From positions 248,001 through 312,000 of the forward strand of contig NZ_CP102664.1 in the NCBI RefSeq assembly GCF_026427355.1: 64,000 nt of DNA. Reading direction: 5' to 3'. The position numbers and the translations under genes were made by a program. The notes under the pieces were generated by a model that worked only from the letters and a program-made list of their open reading frames with translations, searched no databases and had not been told where the DNA came from. This DNA comes from Sphingobium sp. JS3065 (GTDB lineage: Bacteria > Pseudomonadota > Alphaproteobacteria > Sphingomonadales > Sphingomonadaceae). Shown here one piece after another: positions 1 through 9,747 of this stretch; the stretch's first letter is position 1; every line of letters begins with the position of its first letter.

Positions 1-3000
1 ATCACCGGCGACGACATCGCTGCGGGCAGCGTCACCGGCAGCGCGCCGGGCCAGACCACGGAAACGGCGACGGGCCAGCTCAATGTGGTGGGCGCGGTCA
101 GCTACACGCTGACCAGCTCCGCCACCGGCAGCCATGGCCAGATCCAGTTGAACGCCAACGGCAGCTATACCTACACGCTGACCTCGCCGGTGGACGGCCC
201 GACGGCCAATGACGGTCCGTTGACCTTCGCGGGCGCGGAGGTCTTCACCTATCAGGCGGTCGACGGCTCCGGCAATATCGCCAACGGCACGATCACCATC
301 GACGTGGTGGACGATGTTCCGACGGCGACGGACGACACCGCCCGCACCGTGGCGGAGGATGGCGCCGACATTAGCGGCAATGTCCTCACCAACGACACGC
401 CGGGCGCGGACGGCGCGACCCTGACGTCGGTCACGATCGGCGGCGTCACGACGGCGATCAACGCGGTGGGCACGACCAATGTCGGCACGGCCTTCGGCGC
501 CTACACCTTCACGGCGGCGGGGGCGTGGACCTTCAACCCGTCGACCAACCTCAACAATGCGAGCGGCGTCAGCGCGGGCTTCTCCTATGTCATCACCGAT
601 GGCGACGGGGACCAGTCGACCGCGGTGCAGCCGATCACCGTCACGGACGGCGCGATCCCCACCGCGAGCGGCCCGATCAGCCTGGCGCTGGACGACCAGA
701 ATCTGGCGGGCGGCACCAGCGCGGGCAATCCGGACTCGACCGGCGGAACCATCACCTTCACGCCCGGTTCGGATGCGATCACCTCCATCGTCTTCGGCGG
801 TATCGGCGGGCTGACCGGCGACCTGACCTGGCTGCGCGTATCCGACAACCAGATCACTGGTTCCGACGAGCGCGGCGTGGTGGTGACGCTGGACCTGTCG
901 GTCGTCGGCAATGTCGCGACCGTCATGGCCACGCTCAACGACAATTACGACACGCATCCGGGCGTCAATGCGGACGATCTGGTCGCGCTGGGATCGGTAC
1001 AGGTGATCGCGCAGGACACCGACGGCGATACAGCCACCGGCACCGTGTCGGTCAGCGTGTCCGACGATCTGCCGGTGGTCAGCGCCAATCCGGTGGTGCA
1101 ACTGGACGACGACGCGCTGGGCGGCAACGCCAACGGCACGGGCGACGATGCGAACAGCGTCAACGCCACCGGCACGCTGGGGCATGACTATCGCGCGGAT
1201 GGCGCGGGCGGGATCACCCTGCTCGGCACTGGGGCGCCCTCCGGCTTCACCTATGAAAGCAACGGTACCGTGCTGCTGGTGAAGCAGGGCGGGGCCACCG
1301 TGCTGACCGTGACGCTGACCGATCCGGTGGCAGGCACCTATTCGGTGGTGCAGAACGCCGCGATCGTCCATCCGCTTGGCAGCGACGAGAATAACGTCAG
1401 CTTCGATATCGCCTATCGGGTCGCGGACGCCGACGATGATACGGCTACCGGCACGCTGACGATCAATGTCGACGACGATACGCCGGTCGCCGCGAACGAC
1501 ACCGATGTCGTCAAGGAAGACGCCACGCCGACCGCCAGCGGCAATGTGCTGACCGGCGCAGGCAGTGACGGCAATCCGGCGGGCGCGGACTCGCTGGGCG
1601 CGGACGGTCCGGCGGCGGGCGGCGCGGTGACGGCGGTTACCGGCGGCACCATCGGCGGTAATGCCGTCGGCAGCTATGGCACGCTCGTCCTCAATGCATC
1701 GGGCGGCTATACCTATACGCTGAACAACGGCCTGGCCGCCGTCCAGCAACTGGACGATGGCGAAACGCTGGCCGACAGCTTCACCTATACGATCACGGAC
1801 GGCGACGGCGACACCGCCACCGCCACCCTGACCATCACCATCCAGGGCACCAATGACGCGCCGCAGGTCGGCAGCGGTATCGCGGTCGTCTCGGAAGAGG
1901 GGCTGACCGGCGCCAATGCCGACAGCGCGCCCGGCCTGCCGAACGACACCACCAATGCGACGGTGGCCAATGGAACGATCACCGCGACCGACGTCGATGG
2001 CGACAGCATCGGCATGACGCTGGGCGATCCGGGCGCGGTGCTGACCGCCGACGGCCTGCCGGTCACCTGGACCGGCGTCGGCACGCAGACGCTGACCGGT
2101 TCGGTCGGGGTGGTGCCGGTGATCACCATCACCATCACCAATGGCGGCGCCTATACGGTGACCCTGCTCCAGTCGGTCGATCACAGCGGCATCAATGTCG
2201 AGGATCTGAAGAATTTCTCGGTCCCCGTAAATGTCAGCGACGGCACCGCCACGGTCGCCACCAGCATCGCCGTCACGATAGAAGATGACAGCCCGATCGC
2301 CGCCGACGACAATGTGACGACCATCGAAAAGGCGCTGGCTTCCACCGGCAACGTACTGACGAACGACCAGGTCGGCGCGGACACGCCGGGATCCGTGGTG
2401 TCGATAGGCGGCAACGCCATCGCGCCGGGCGGCAGCCAGACGATCAACGGCGCCTATGGCACGTTGCAGCTATTCTCCGACGGCAGCTACACCTACACGC
2501 CCAAGGCATCGGTCCCTTCGGGATCGTTCGACAGCTTCACCTATGTCATGCGCGACGCCGACAATGACACGGCCAGCGCAACGCTGAAGTTCACTTTCCA
2601 GGGTGACGCGAACAAGCCCACGGCGGATAACGTCGCCGCCAAGCTGGACGATGACGGCCTGACCGGCGGCAATCCGCTGAGCACGACCGGCGATGTCGAC
2701 GCCAATGTGGGCGATAACGGCGCGGCGGGGCCAAGCGAGGCCAGCTATAGCGGCACCTTGCCCTTCACTTTCGGCGCGGACGGCGGCGGCAGCGTCACCT
2801 TCGCCAATCTGAACGGCACGACCGGCACTGTTGGCACGGACACGGTTTCCTATAGCTGGAACGGCGCCAGCAACACGTTGACCGCGACCATCACGACGGT
2901 TGGCGGCCGCGGCACGCCGCTGTTCCAGGTGGTCGTCAATCCGACGACCGGGGCCTATACGGTGACATTGCTCGACAATGTGCTGCACGCCGCGGGCGGC

Positions 3001-5367
3001 AATGAAAACGACGCGCCGCAGGTCGACCTCAATTTCCTGGTGACCGACAGCGATTATGACGCGACGACCAACCCGACCTCCTCGGCTGTCGGCCAGCTCA
3101 GGATCGTCTTCAACGACGACATGCCCAGCGCCTTCACGCCTGCCGCCGGAGCGGTGGCGAACAACAACAGCCCGGCGACGGAGTTCAACCTGAACTTCGC
3201 CGCCGTGGCCGGGGCCGACGGCGTTGGCAACGCCCTGTTCAACATCGTCGACGGCGCGCCGGCGAAGGACACCAGCGGCGCGACGCTGCGCTTCAACGGC
3301 GAAGACCTGTTCATCTTCGGCGACGGCACAAATGTGCTGACGGCGAGGACGGCGGATGGCGATGTCGGCTATACCATCACGTTGCAGCCGGGGACGGACA
3401 AATATGTGTTCGACCTCTACGGCACGATCACCAACGGCAGCGAGATTTCGATCAGCAGCTTCAGTTCGGCGAAGGCGGGCAATACCGATTATCGCGGCCT
3501 TGGGGTCGATACCACCGACGCCATCGACGTGTTGTTCTCCGGGCGCAGCGCTTCGGGTCTTCGCGGGTCGGTCAATACCGACAGCGACTCGATCGGTATC
3601 GACAACCAATCGGTCAATCCTGATGAGGCGGTTCGCATCGACCTGGTGAAGACGCTGACCACCAGCGCGGGCACGACCACGGGCTTTGCCTATGCCGATC
3701 ATCAGAGCGTCATCAGCTTTGAGCAGAACATTGCCCAGGTCGCCGGCAATCCCAACAACACCGTATCGATCAAGGTCACGGCCATCGATGCCGACAACGA
3801 CCAGGTTCTGGGCTTCTCCTCCACGACGCCGGAGGCGGGCGAAAGCTTCGTGCCGATCGCCAAGGTGATCGTGACCGATGTGAGCACGGGAAATATCTAC
3901 ACTTTCACCGGCACAGGCACGCAGGGCAGCATCGGCGTGACTTTCGTTGCAGGCAGCGTCACCATCTCTGGCCTGCAGGTGAACGACAAATATGAAATTG
4001 TCGGCGCCCAGGGCTTCGATGCGGTGCTGGTGGAATCGCCGAGCGTCAACAACGGCTTCGACCTTGGCGTCTTCTCGGTCGAAACGTTGAACAGCGGCGC
4101 CCCGATCCTCATCAACCACGCCATCGTCGCTTCGGACGCCGACGGCGACAGCGTCAACAGTTCGGTCAGCGTCACGCTGAACCCGGTCGCCGTTCCTCCG
4201 GTCGCCATCGACCTGGACGGCGACGGGCTGGAGTTCGTCGGGCTGTCGGCGGGCGTGACCCATGATTATGGCCAGGGCGAGGTGGCGACGGCCTGGGTCT
4301 CCTCCGACGACGGGCTGCTCGCCCATGTGACGGGTGGCGGCTACGACATCGTCTTTGCCGACGATGCGCCCGGCGCGAAGAGCGACCTGGAGGGTCTGCG
4401 CCTTGCCTATGACAGCAATGGCGACGGCCTGTTCGATGCGAAGGACGCCGCATTTGCCGAGTTCGGCGTGTGGCAGGATGCGAACGCCAATGGCGTGGTC
4501 GATGCGGGCGAGTTCAAGTCACTTGCCGATGCGAAGATCGCCGCCATCGAGCTGAACGCCGACGGCAAAAGCTATACCGCCGCCGGTGGCGACGTCACCG
4601 TGCTGGGCGAAGCGAGCTTCGTCCGCACCGACGGCACCAAGGGCACCGTTGGCGACGTCATGTTCGCGACCGGCGCCAAGGAAAGCGACGCCAGCAAGAC
4701 GGAAAGCGCGGCCAGCGGCTTCAACCAGGCGCTGGTAGCGGCCAGCCTGGTCGCGGTGGCGGGCGCGACCGAGCCGACGACCGAGCAGCAGCCCGCGCCG
4801 GACGCCGCTGAAAGCGCCGTGCCGGTCACGGAAACCGCGCCGGCCGCTTCCGTTACTGCCGAGCCGACCACGACTCAGGAAAGCGCGTCGACCACGATCG
4901 CCGCGAACGACGATCAGGCGGCGGATGAGCAGCCTGCGCAGACCGGCCATGGCGGCGAGGAGGCTGCTCCGGAGCATGCCACCCTGTCCGACAGCGGCGA
5001 CGCGCATGTTCCTGCCGAAACGGAGGAAGCGCCTGAGCCTGACCTTAGCGGTCATCAGGGGCTGCTGGCGCAATCCATCGACCTGCCGCCTGCCTTCGAC
5101 GGCAATGCGGCGGCGGTGCTGGCGGCGCAGCAGGCAGGCCCGGCAGCGAATGCGGCCGATGTCGTGAAGGAAGCGCTTGGCGCCCATGACGCGCCGAATA
5201 TCGACGCGCTGCTGGCCGCCCTGCCGGGTGGCGAGCATGTCGCCGCGCCCTTCCTCCTCAACCCGGTCGCGGGCGAGGCGGTGGACAGCGGGCACCTGGC
5301 GGCGGCCACCGCCATCTTCGAAGCGGCGATGGTCGCGCATGAAGCGATGGCGGCCGGTCATGCCTGA
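1..5367 (+). CDS. Giant repeat adhesin, C-terminal part (LapA/BapA-like, type I secreted)
   Basis: The frame is open from the first base, so the gene starts upstream of the window; 1788 codons are visible. At least seven tandem Ig/cadherin-like (VCBS-type) domains are seen, each opened by a linker such as DDVPTATDD (about nt 310), DDTPVAAND (1480), DDSPIAADD (2285) or DDMPSAFTP (3115) and rich in DGDGDTATATLT-type calcium-site sequence. From nt 4200 a conserved C-terminal module begins with VAIDLDGDGLEF, followed by two EF-hand-like loops (DSNGDGLFDAKD at 4411, DANANGVVDAGE at 4477). A Pro/Thr/Glu-rich stretch (4740-5050) and an Ala-rich tail follow, as expected for an uncleaved C-terminal type I secretion signal. 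The next genes encode the matching exporter and a LapG-type protease, so this is inferred to be a surface-retained biofilm adhesin. The N-terminal retention module that would prove LapG cleavage is outside the window. Confidence 0.85.
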   Translation: MTGDDIAAGSVTGSAPGQTTETATGQLNVVGAVSYTLTSSATGSHGQIQLNANGSYTYTLTSPVDGPTANDGPLTFAGAEVFTYQAVDGSGNIANGTITIDVVDDVPTATDDTARTVAEDGADISGNVLTNDTPGADGATLTSVTIGGVTTAINAVGTTNVGTAFGAYTFTAAGAWTFNPSTNLNNASGVSAGFSYVITDGDGDQSTAVQPITVTDGAIPTASGPISLALDDQNLAGGTSAGNPDSTGGTITFTPGSDAITSIVFGGIGGLTGDLTWLRVSDNQITGSDERGVVVTLDLSVVGNVATVMATLNDNYDTHPGVNADDLVALGSVQVIAQDTDGDTATGTVSVSVSDDLPVVSANPVVQLDDDALGGNANGTGDDANSVNATGTLGHDYRADGAGGITLLGTGAPSGFTYESNGTVLLVKQGGATVLTVTLTDPVAGTYSVVQNAAIVHPLGSDENNVSFDIAYRVADADDDTATGTLTINVDDDTPVAANDTDVVKEDATPTASGNVLTGAGSDGNPAGADSLGADGPAAGGAVTAVTGGTIGGNAVGSYGTLVLNASGGYTYTLNNGLAAVQQLDDGETLADSFTYTITDGDGDTATATLTITIQGTNDAPQVGSGIAVVSEEGLTGANADSAPGLPNDTTNATVANGTITATDVDGDSIGMTLGDPGAVLTADGLPVTWTGVGTQTLTGSVGVVPVITITITNGGAYTVTLLQSVDHSGINVEDLKNFSVPVNVSDGTATVATSIAVTIEDDSPIAADDNVTTIEKALASTGNVLTNDQVGADTPGSVVSIGGNAIAPGGSQTINGAYGTLQLFSDGSYTYTPKASVPSGSFDSFTYVMRDADNDTASATLKFTFQGDANKPTADNVAAKLDDDGLTGGNPLSTTGDVDANVGDNGAAGPSEASYSGTLPFTFGADGGGSVTFANLNGTTGTVGTDTVSYSWNGASNTLTATITTVGGRGTPLFQVVVNPTTGAYTVTLLDNVLHAAGGNENDAPQVDLNFLVTDSDYDATTNPTSSAVGQLRIVFNDDMPSAFTPAAGAVANNNSPATEFNLNFAAVAGADGVGNALFNIVDGAPAKDTSGATLRFNGEDLFIFGDGTNVLTARTADGDVGYTITLQPGTDKYVFDLYGTITNGSEISISSFSSAKAGNTDYRGLGVDTTDAIDVLFSGRSASGLRGSVNTDSDSIGIDNQSVNPDEAVRIDLVKTLTTSAGTTTGFAYADHQSVISFEQNIAQVAGNPNNTVSIKVTAIDADNDQVLGFSSTTPEAGESFVPIAKVIVTDVSTGNIYTFTGTGTQGSIGVTFVAGSVTISGLQVNDKYEIVGAQGFDAVLVESPSVNNGFDLGVFSVETLNSGAPILINHAIVASDADGDSVNSSVSVTLNPVAVPPVAIDLDGDGLEFVGLSAGVTHDYGQGEVATAWVSSDDGLLAHVTGGGYDIVFADDAPGAKSDLEGLRLAYDSNGDGLFDAKDAAFAEFGVWQDANANGVVDAGEFKSLADAKIAAIELNADGKSYTAAGGDVTVLGEASFVRTDGTKGTVGDVMFATGAKESDASKTESAASGFNQALVAASLVAVAGATEPTTEQQPAPDAAESAVPVTETAPAASVTAEPTTTQESASTTIAANDDQAADEQPAQTGHGGEEAAPEHATLSDSGDAHVPAETEEAPEPDLSGHQGLLAQSIDLPPAFDGNAAAVLAAQQAGPAANAADVVKEALGAHDAPNIDALLAALPGGEHVAAPFLLNPVAGEAVDSGHLAAATAIFEAAMVAHEAMAAGHA

Positions 5368-5419
5368 CCATGGGACCGATATGGAAATTTTCTCGCGGGG
5401 AATTTTGGGGAGAGTGAAT

Positions 5420-6127
5420 ATGCGAAATGCAGTTGGAAAGGCGGCGGCTGTCGGGCTGGCGACCGCCATGCTGACGACGACAGCGGCCTGGGCGGCGCCT
5501 GCTTCGCCCTTGCTGCAACTGGGCAAGTCCGAACTGAGGGACGCGCTGACCAGCCGTTACGACACCGCCGTCAAGGCGGTGGGCGACGTGACGGTGCGCG
5601 CCGCGCAGGACAGCCGCTGGACCTATGCGGTCGAGGCGAAGAACCAGTGCGGCATCGCCATCGGTTTCATCAAATCCGGCACGAAGGATGCGGACAGCAT
5701 CAACAAGTGCGACGACTTTGTGGCCCGCCTTTCGGCGACGCCACCGCCGCCGGTGCCGGCAGCTTCAGCCCCACCCGCGCTGGACTGCACGGCGCCGGCG
5801 GTGTCCATCTTCTTCGACTGGAACATGGACACGCCGTTGCCGGAAGGGGCGAGCACCATCGGCACGCTGACGCAGACGGCGGCGCAATGCGGGTGGAAGC
5901 GCTTCGGCGTCACCGGCTACACCGACACGTCGGGCGGCACCCGCTATAATGACGGCCTGTCGCTGCGCCGGGCGCAGAATGTCGCCAGCCTGATGAGCCA
6001 GGGCGGCATCGCCACGGACGCCATGACCGTCAATGGCCTGGGCGAAACCCAATTGAAGATCGAAACCGCCGATGGTGTGCGCGAACCGATGAATCGTCGG
6101 GTCGAAATCACCGCCAGCGCGAATTAA
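5420..6127 (+). CDS. OmpA-family envelope protein
   Basis: 235 residues. An N-terminal signal peptide is visible (MRNAVGKAAAVGLATAMLTT, cleavage after AWA). The C-terminal half is an OmpA-like peptidoglycan-binding domain (FFDWNMDTP, then VTGYTDTSGG, LSLRRAQNV and NRRVEI). The start at 5420 is chosen because a GGGGAGAG ribosome site lies just upstream and it places the signal peptide at the terminus; an in-frame ATG at 5381 would add 13 residues before it. The gene sits 52 nt after the adhesin and 12 nt before the TolC-type gene, so it belongs to the secretion operon. OmpA-like proteins accompany LapA-type exporters in many alphaproteobacteria, perhaps anchoring the channel to peptidoglycan; that role is inference. 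Confidence 0.85.
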   Translation: MRNAVGKAAAVGLATAMLTTTAAWAAPASPLLQLGKSELRDALTSRYDTAVKAVGDVTVRAAQDSRWTYAVEAKNQCGIAIGFIKSGTKDADSINKCDDFVARLSATPPPPVPAASAPPALDCTAPAVSIFFDWNMDTPLPEGASTIGTLTQTAAQCGWKRFGVTGYTDTSGGTRYNDGLSLRRAQNVASLMSQGGIATDAMTVNGLGETQLKIETADGVREPMNRRVEITASAN

Positions 6128-6139
6128 GGGGAGGAAGGC

Positions 6140-7534
6140 ATGATGATCATGCGCAAGACATGCGGCAGCCTGATCGCCCTTTGTGCGGCGGCCATGGTGA
6201 GCACGGGCTGGACCCAGACCACCGATCTCAAGAGCGCGATCGCCGCGGCGATCGACAGCCATCCGGAGATCAACCAGGCGATCCAGAACAAGGAAGCGAT
6301 CGAGTTCGAACGCGAACAGGCGCAGGGCCTTTACCTGCCCCGCGTCAGCGTAGAGGGATCGGCGGGTGTCCGCCGCCTGGAAAACGCCACCCGCCGCGCG
6401 CTTAACCTGGACGACCAGACGCTCTGGCCGCTGGAAGCCAGCGTGCGGGCGGAACAGACCGTCTGGGACTCCGGCTATCGCAGCGCGGAAAAGCGGCGGC
6501 AGGCGGCCCGCACCGACGGCGCGGCCCTGCGCGTCGGTGAGCGTTCGCAGTTCGTTGCGCTGAACGTCACGCGCCAATATCTGGACTATATGCTCCAGCA
6601 GCGGGTCGTGGCGGCGTCGGAGGACAATATCGCCTTCCACCGCAAGCTTCTGGGCGATCTGGGCGAGGGTGTGTCCAAGGGGTCGATCAGCATCGCCGAC
6701 CAGCAGCAGGCCGAGGAAAGGCTGCAAGCCGCCCTCGTCCGCAAGAGCGAGGCGGAGCAGGACATGACCAATGCGGCCATTTCCTTCCGCACGCTGACCG
6801 GCCTTTCCATCGATCAGGTCACCATGCCCGATCCGGTGACGAGCGCCGTGCCGCCGACGCTGGACGAAGCCATTGCCGCGGCGCGCACCCATAATCCGCT
6901 GGTGCGCGAGGCGGAGGCCGATATCCAGGCGGCCCATGCCGTGGTGGATGAGGCCAAGTCGGAGCTTGGGCCGACGGTATCGCTGGAAGGCATCGGCCGG
7001 GTCGGCGAGGATGTGGACGGCTTCAAGGGCAGCACCAACGACGTCCAGGGCCGCGTGGTCGTGCGCTGGCAGCTTTACAATGGCGGCATCAACCGGGCGA
7101 AGGTCCAGGAAATGACCCGCCGGTCGAGCGAAGCGCGGTTCCGCCTGAGCCAGCGCCAGCGCGAGGCGGAGGAAGATGTCCGCACCGCCTGGAACCGTTG
7201 GGATACGGAAAAGAAGCGCGTCACCGACCTGTCGCGGCAGGGCACGGTGTCCGACGGGCTGCTGGTGTCCTATCGCGAGCAGTTCAATGTCGGGCGGCGC
7301 TCGCTGCTGGACGTTCTGGACAGCCAGAACACCCGCTTCAACACGCAGGTACGGACCGAGACGGCGCGTTTCTCCGAGATTTTCGCGCAATATCAGATCC
7401 TGGCCGCCACCAACACGCTGCTCGATACTCTGGGCATAGCGGCTCCTTCGGGCGCCAACCCCTATGCGCGGAAGAAATATGATGTCCCTGATCTGCCGCC
7501 CGCTGAATTGCAGCGGCGGCGCTATCCGGGCTGA
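6140..7534 (+). CDS. TolC-family outer membrane efflux/secretion protein (LapE-like)
   Basis: 464 residues with a signal peptide ending near STGWTQ and the two OEP repeats of the TolC family (about residues 30-215 and 240-430). Family signatures are LYLPRVSVEGSAG, VRWQLYNGG and the helical LSRQGTVSDGLLVSYREQFNVG and SLLDVLDSQN segment. It would form the outer membrane exit channel of the type I system, docking to the HlyD-type adaptor encoded further down. A GGGGAGGAAGG ribosome site precedes the ATG, and the gene follows the OmpA-like gene by 12 nt. Confidence 0.93.
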   Translation: MMIMRKTCGSLIALCAAAMVSTGWTQTTDLKSAIAAAIDSHPEINQAIQNKEAIEFEREQAQGLYLPRVSVEGSAGVRRLENATRRALNLDDQTLWPLEASVRAEQTVWDSGYRSAEKRRQAARTDGAALRVGERSQFVALNVTRQYLDYMLQQRVVAASEDNIAFHRKLLGDLGEGVSKGSISIADQQQAEERLQAALVRKSEAEQDMTNAAISFRTLTGLSIDQVTMPDPVTSAVPPTLDEAIAAARTHNPLVREAEADIQAAHAVVDEAKSELGPTVSLEGIGRVGEDVDGFKGSTNDVQGRVVVRWQLYNGGINRAKVQEMTRRSSEARFRLSQRQREAEEDVRTAWNRWDTEKKRVTDLSRQGTVSDGLLVSYREQFNVGRRSLLDVLDSQNTRFNTQVRTETARFSEIFAQYQILAATNTLLDTLGIAAPSGANPYARKKYDVPDLPPAELQRRRYPG

Positions 7535-7551
7535 GTTTCATTATTGGGGGT

Positions 7552-7573
7552 CATCCCGGCGCAAGCCGGGATG
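7552..7573. repeat. Intra-operon palindrome
   Basis: Perfect inverted repeat CATCCCGGC-GCAA-GCCGGGATG in the 53-nt gap between the TolC-type gene and the exporter ATPase. The same CCCGGC/GCCGGG palindrome family recurs between groES and groEL and inside the gspG leader. In mRNA it forms a stable tetraloop hairpin that may tune expression within the operon; that effect is inferred. Confidence 0.75.
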
Positions 7574-7587
7574 GCGCGGGGTAAACA

Positions 7588-9747
7588 ATGTTGGAACGAA
7601 GCACACTCAGTCTGGCCGAATGGCTGGACCATCAAGGCACGCCCGGCGACGAGCTGGTGGAGAGCATCGCCCACGCGGCGCGGCATTTCGACCGCTCGCC
7701 GGGGATCGTCAGCCTCCGCGCTGGCCTTGCCGTCGATGAATCCGGGCGCTTGCCCTTTCATCAGGCGGAATCCGCGCTCGACCAGATCGGCCTGTTGAGC
7801 GATCATGTCCGGGGACGGCTGGACAAATGGCGGCCGGGCAACCTGCCCGCCATCCTGCCGCTTCGTGGCGGGCGCTTCCTGCTGCTGATGGACATCAAGT
7901 CCGGCGACGCGCTGGTCCAGCTTCCGCATGCGAGCGAAGCGGTCTGGGCGCCTCTCAGCGATCTCGACAGCCATTTCACCGGCGAGGCGCTGGTCGTCAT
8001 GGCCGATCATGGCCGCGAACGGGCCGAGGAACGCCCGTGGGACGAGCGGGTGCGCCAACACTGGTTCTGGCGGGAAGTATGGCGCGCGCGCGGCGGCTTC
8101 GGCTATGTGATGCTGGCCGCGGCGATCATCAACCTGCTCGCCTTCGCGCTGCCGCTGTTCACGATGAACGTCTATGACCGGATCATCCCGAACAAGGCGG
8201 CGTCCAGCCTGTGGGTGCTGGGCGTCGGCGTGATGCTGGCCTTCGCCCTCGACTTCGCGCTGCGCATCGCCCGCGCAAGGCTGGTGGACGAGGCGGGGCG
8301 GGATATCGACGAACGCCTGTCGCAACGCCTGTTCGAAAAGGTGCTGAACACGCCGCTGGCAAGCCGATCCGGCAGCACCGGCGCACTGGCGCGGCGGGTG
8401 TCGGAATTCGAATCCGTGCGGGAATTCTTCACATCGACCACCGTGGTCCTGGTGGTGGACATCGCCTTCCTCTTCTTCTTCGTCGGCATCATCGCGCTTC
8501 TGGGGGGCTGGCTGGCCATCGTACCGGTCGTCATGATGGGGATCATGGCGAGCGCAGGTTGGATCCTGCAACGGTCGATGGCCCGCCTGTCGCGTGACGC
8601 TCAGGCGGACTCCAGCCTGCAAAGCGCGGCGCTGGTCGAAGCGATCGGCGGCATAGAGACTCTGAAGGCCTGCCGGGCCGAAGGGCGGATGCTGGAACGC
8701 TGGCGCCGCTATGCCCGGATGAGCGCGGCGACCCAGGAAAAGCTGCGCCGCCTGAGTTCGAAGAGCGTGACCCTGGCCGCCCTGTGCCAGCAGGTGACGA
8801 GCATCGCATTAGTCATCGGCGGCTTCTACATGTTCGCGGCGGGCGACATTTCGATGGGCGCGATCATCGCCATCGTCATGCTGGCCGGGCGTTCGCTGGC
8901 GCCGGTGGGGCAGCTTGCCTTCGTGATCGTGCGGGCGCGGCAGGCGATGACGACGCTCGACAGCCTCCAGACGCTCATCGACCAGCCCGATGAGCGGCTG
9001 GACGGCGCGCGCGGCATCATCCCCAAGGTCCGCAAGGGCGCGATCGTCGCGCAGGGGCTGGAGTTCGCCTATCCCGGCGCCAGCCAGCCGAGCCTGCGCG
9101 GCATCGACCTGCGGATCGAGCCGGGCGAGCGCATCGGCCTGATCGGGCGCGTGGCGTCGGGCAAGTCGACGCTGGGCCGGGTGATCTGCGGCCTTTATCC
9201 GCCCACTGGCGGCCTGCTGACCATCGATGAAATCGACAGCCGCCAATATCATCCGCATGAATTGCGTTCGGCCTTCCGCTATGTCGGGCAGGATGCCGAA
9301 CTGTTCAGCGGTTCGGTGCGCGAAAATCTGCTGCTGGGCGCACGCGAAGCCAGCGACGAAAAGCTGCTGGAGGCGCTGGAGCGCTCAGGCGCGTCGCGTT
9401 TCTTCGGGCGCGATGCGGCGGGGTTCGACCTGCATATCGGTGAGCGCGGCAGCCGCCTTTCGGGCGGGCAGCGCAGCTTCCTGGTCATGGCGCGCGCGCT
9501 GGTGGAACCGGCGAAGCTGCTCTTCCTGGACGAGCCGACCGGCGCGATGGACAATCAGACCGAGAATCTGTTCATCGACCATCTGGAAAAGGCGCTGGAG
9601 CCGGATCAGACGCTGATCGTATCGACTCACCGCCATGCGTTGCTGCGGATCGTGGATCGCCTCATCGTGATCGATCAGGGCGTGGTCCTGGCCGATGGGC
9701 CGCGTGACGAGATTATCGGTCAGCTCCAGCGGGGGGCCGGGCAATGA
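7588..9747 (+). CDS. Type I secretion ABC exporter, permease-ATPase fusion (LapB-like)
   Basis: 719 residues. Residues 1-130 correspond to the degenerate C39-like domain of RTX/LapB exporters; no cysteine is present there, so it is a binding rather than a processing domain. A six-helix ABC transmembrane domain follows (about 170-440). The nucleotide-binding domain has Walker A GRVASGKST (about 520), signature LSGGQRSF and Walker B LLFLDEPTGAMD (about 644). It energises export of the adhesin across the inner membrane with the HlyD-type adaptor and TolC-type channel. Its stop overlaps the next start by 4 nt (ATGA). Confidence 0.94.
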   Translation: MLERSTLSLAEWLDHQGTPGDELVESIAHAARHFDRSPGIVSLRAGLAVDESGRLPFHQAESALDQIGLLSDHVRGRLDKWRPGNLPAILPLRGGRFLLLMDIKSGDALVQLPHASEAVWAPLSDLDSHFTGEALVVMADHGRERAEERPWDERVRQHWFWREVWRARGGFGYVMLAAAIINLLAFALPLFTMNVYDRIIPNKAASSLWVLGVGVMLAFALDFALRIARARLVDEAGRDIDERLSQRLFEKVLNTPLASRSGSTGALARRVSEFESVREFFTSTTVVLVVDIAFLFFFVGIIALLGGWLAIVPVVMMGIMASAGWILQRSMARLSRDAQADSSLQSAALVEAIGGIETLKACRAEGRMLERWRRYARMSAATQEKLRRLSSKSVTLAALCQQVTSIALVIGGFYMFAAGDISMGAIIAIVMLAGRSLAPVGQLAFVIVRARQAMTTLDSLQTLIDQPDERLDGARGIIPKVRKGAIVAQGLEFAYPGASQPSLRGIDLRIEPGERIGLIGRVASGKSTLGRVICGLYPPTGGLLTIDEIDSRQYHPHELRSAFRYVGQDAELFSGSVRENLLLGAREASDEKLLEALERSGASRFFGRDAAGFDLHIGERGSRLSGGQRSFLVMARALVEPAKLLFLDEPTGAMDNQTENLFIDHLEKALEPDQTLIVSTHRHALLRIVDRLIVIDQGVVLADGPRDEIIGQLQRGAGQ

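Noticed and set aside
2470..4326. A 618-codon open frame antisense to the adhesin
   Set aside because: It has no family-like sequence, and long antisense frames are expected opposite high-GC, Ala/Gly/Asp-rich repeats. The plus strand has clear domain structure and continues without interruption.
5381..5419. Upstream ATG for the OmpA-like protein
   Set aside because: It would put 13 residues ahead of a clear signal peptide and lacks the GGGGAGAG site that precedes 5420.
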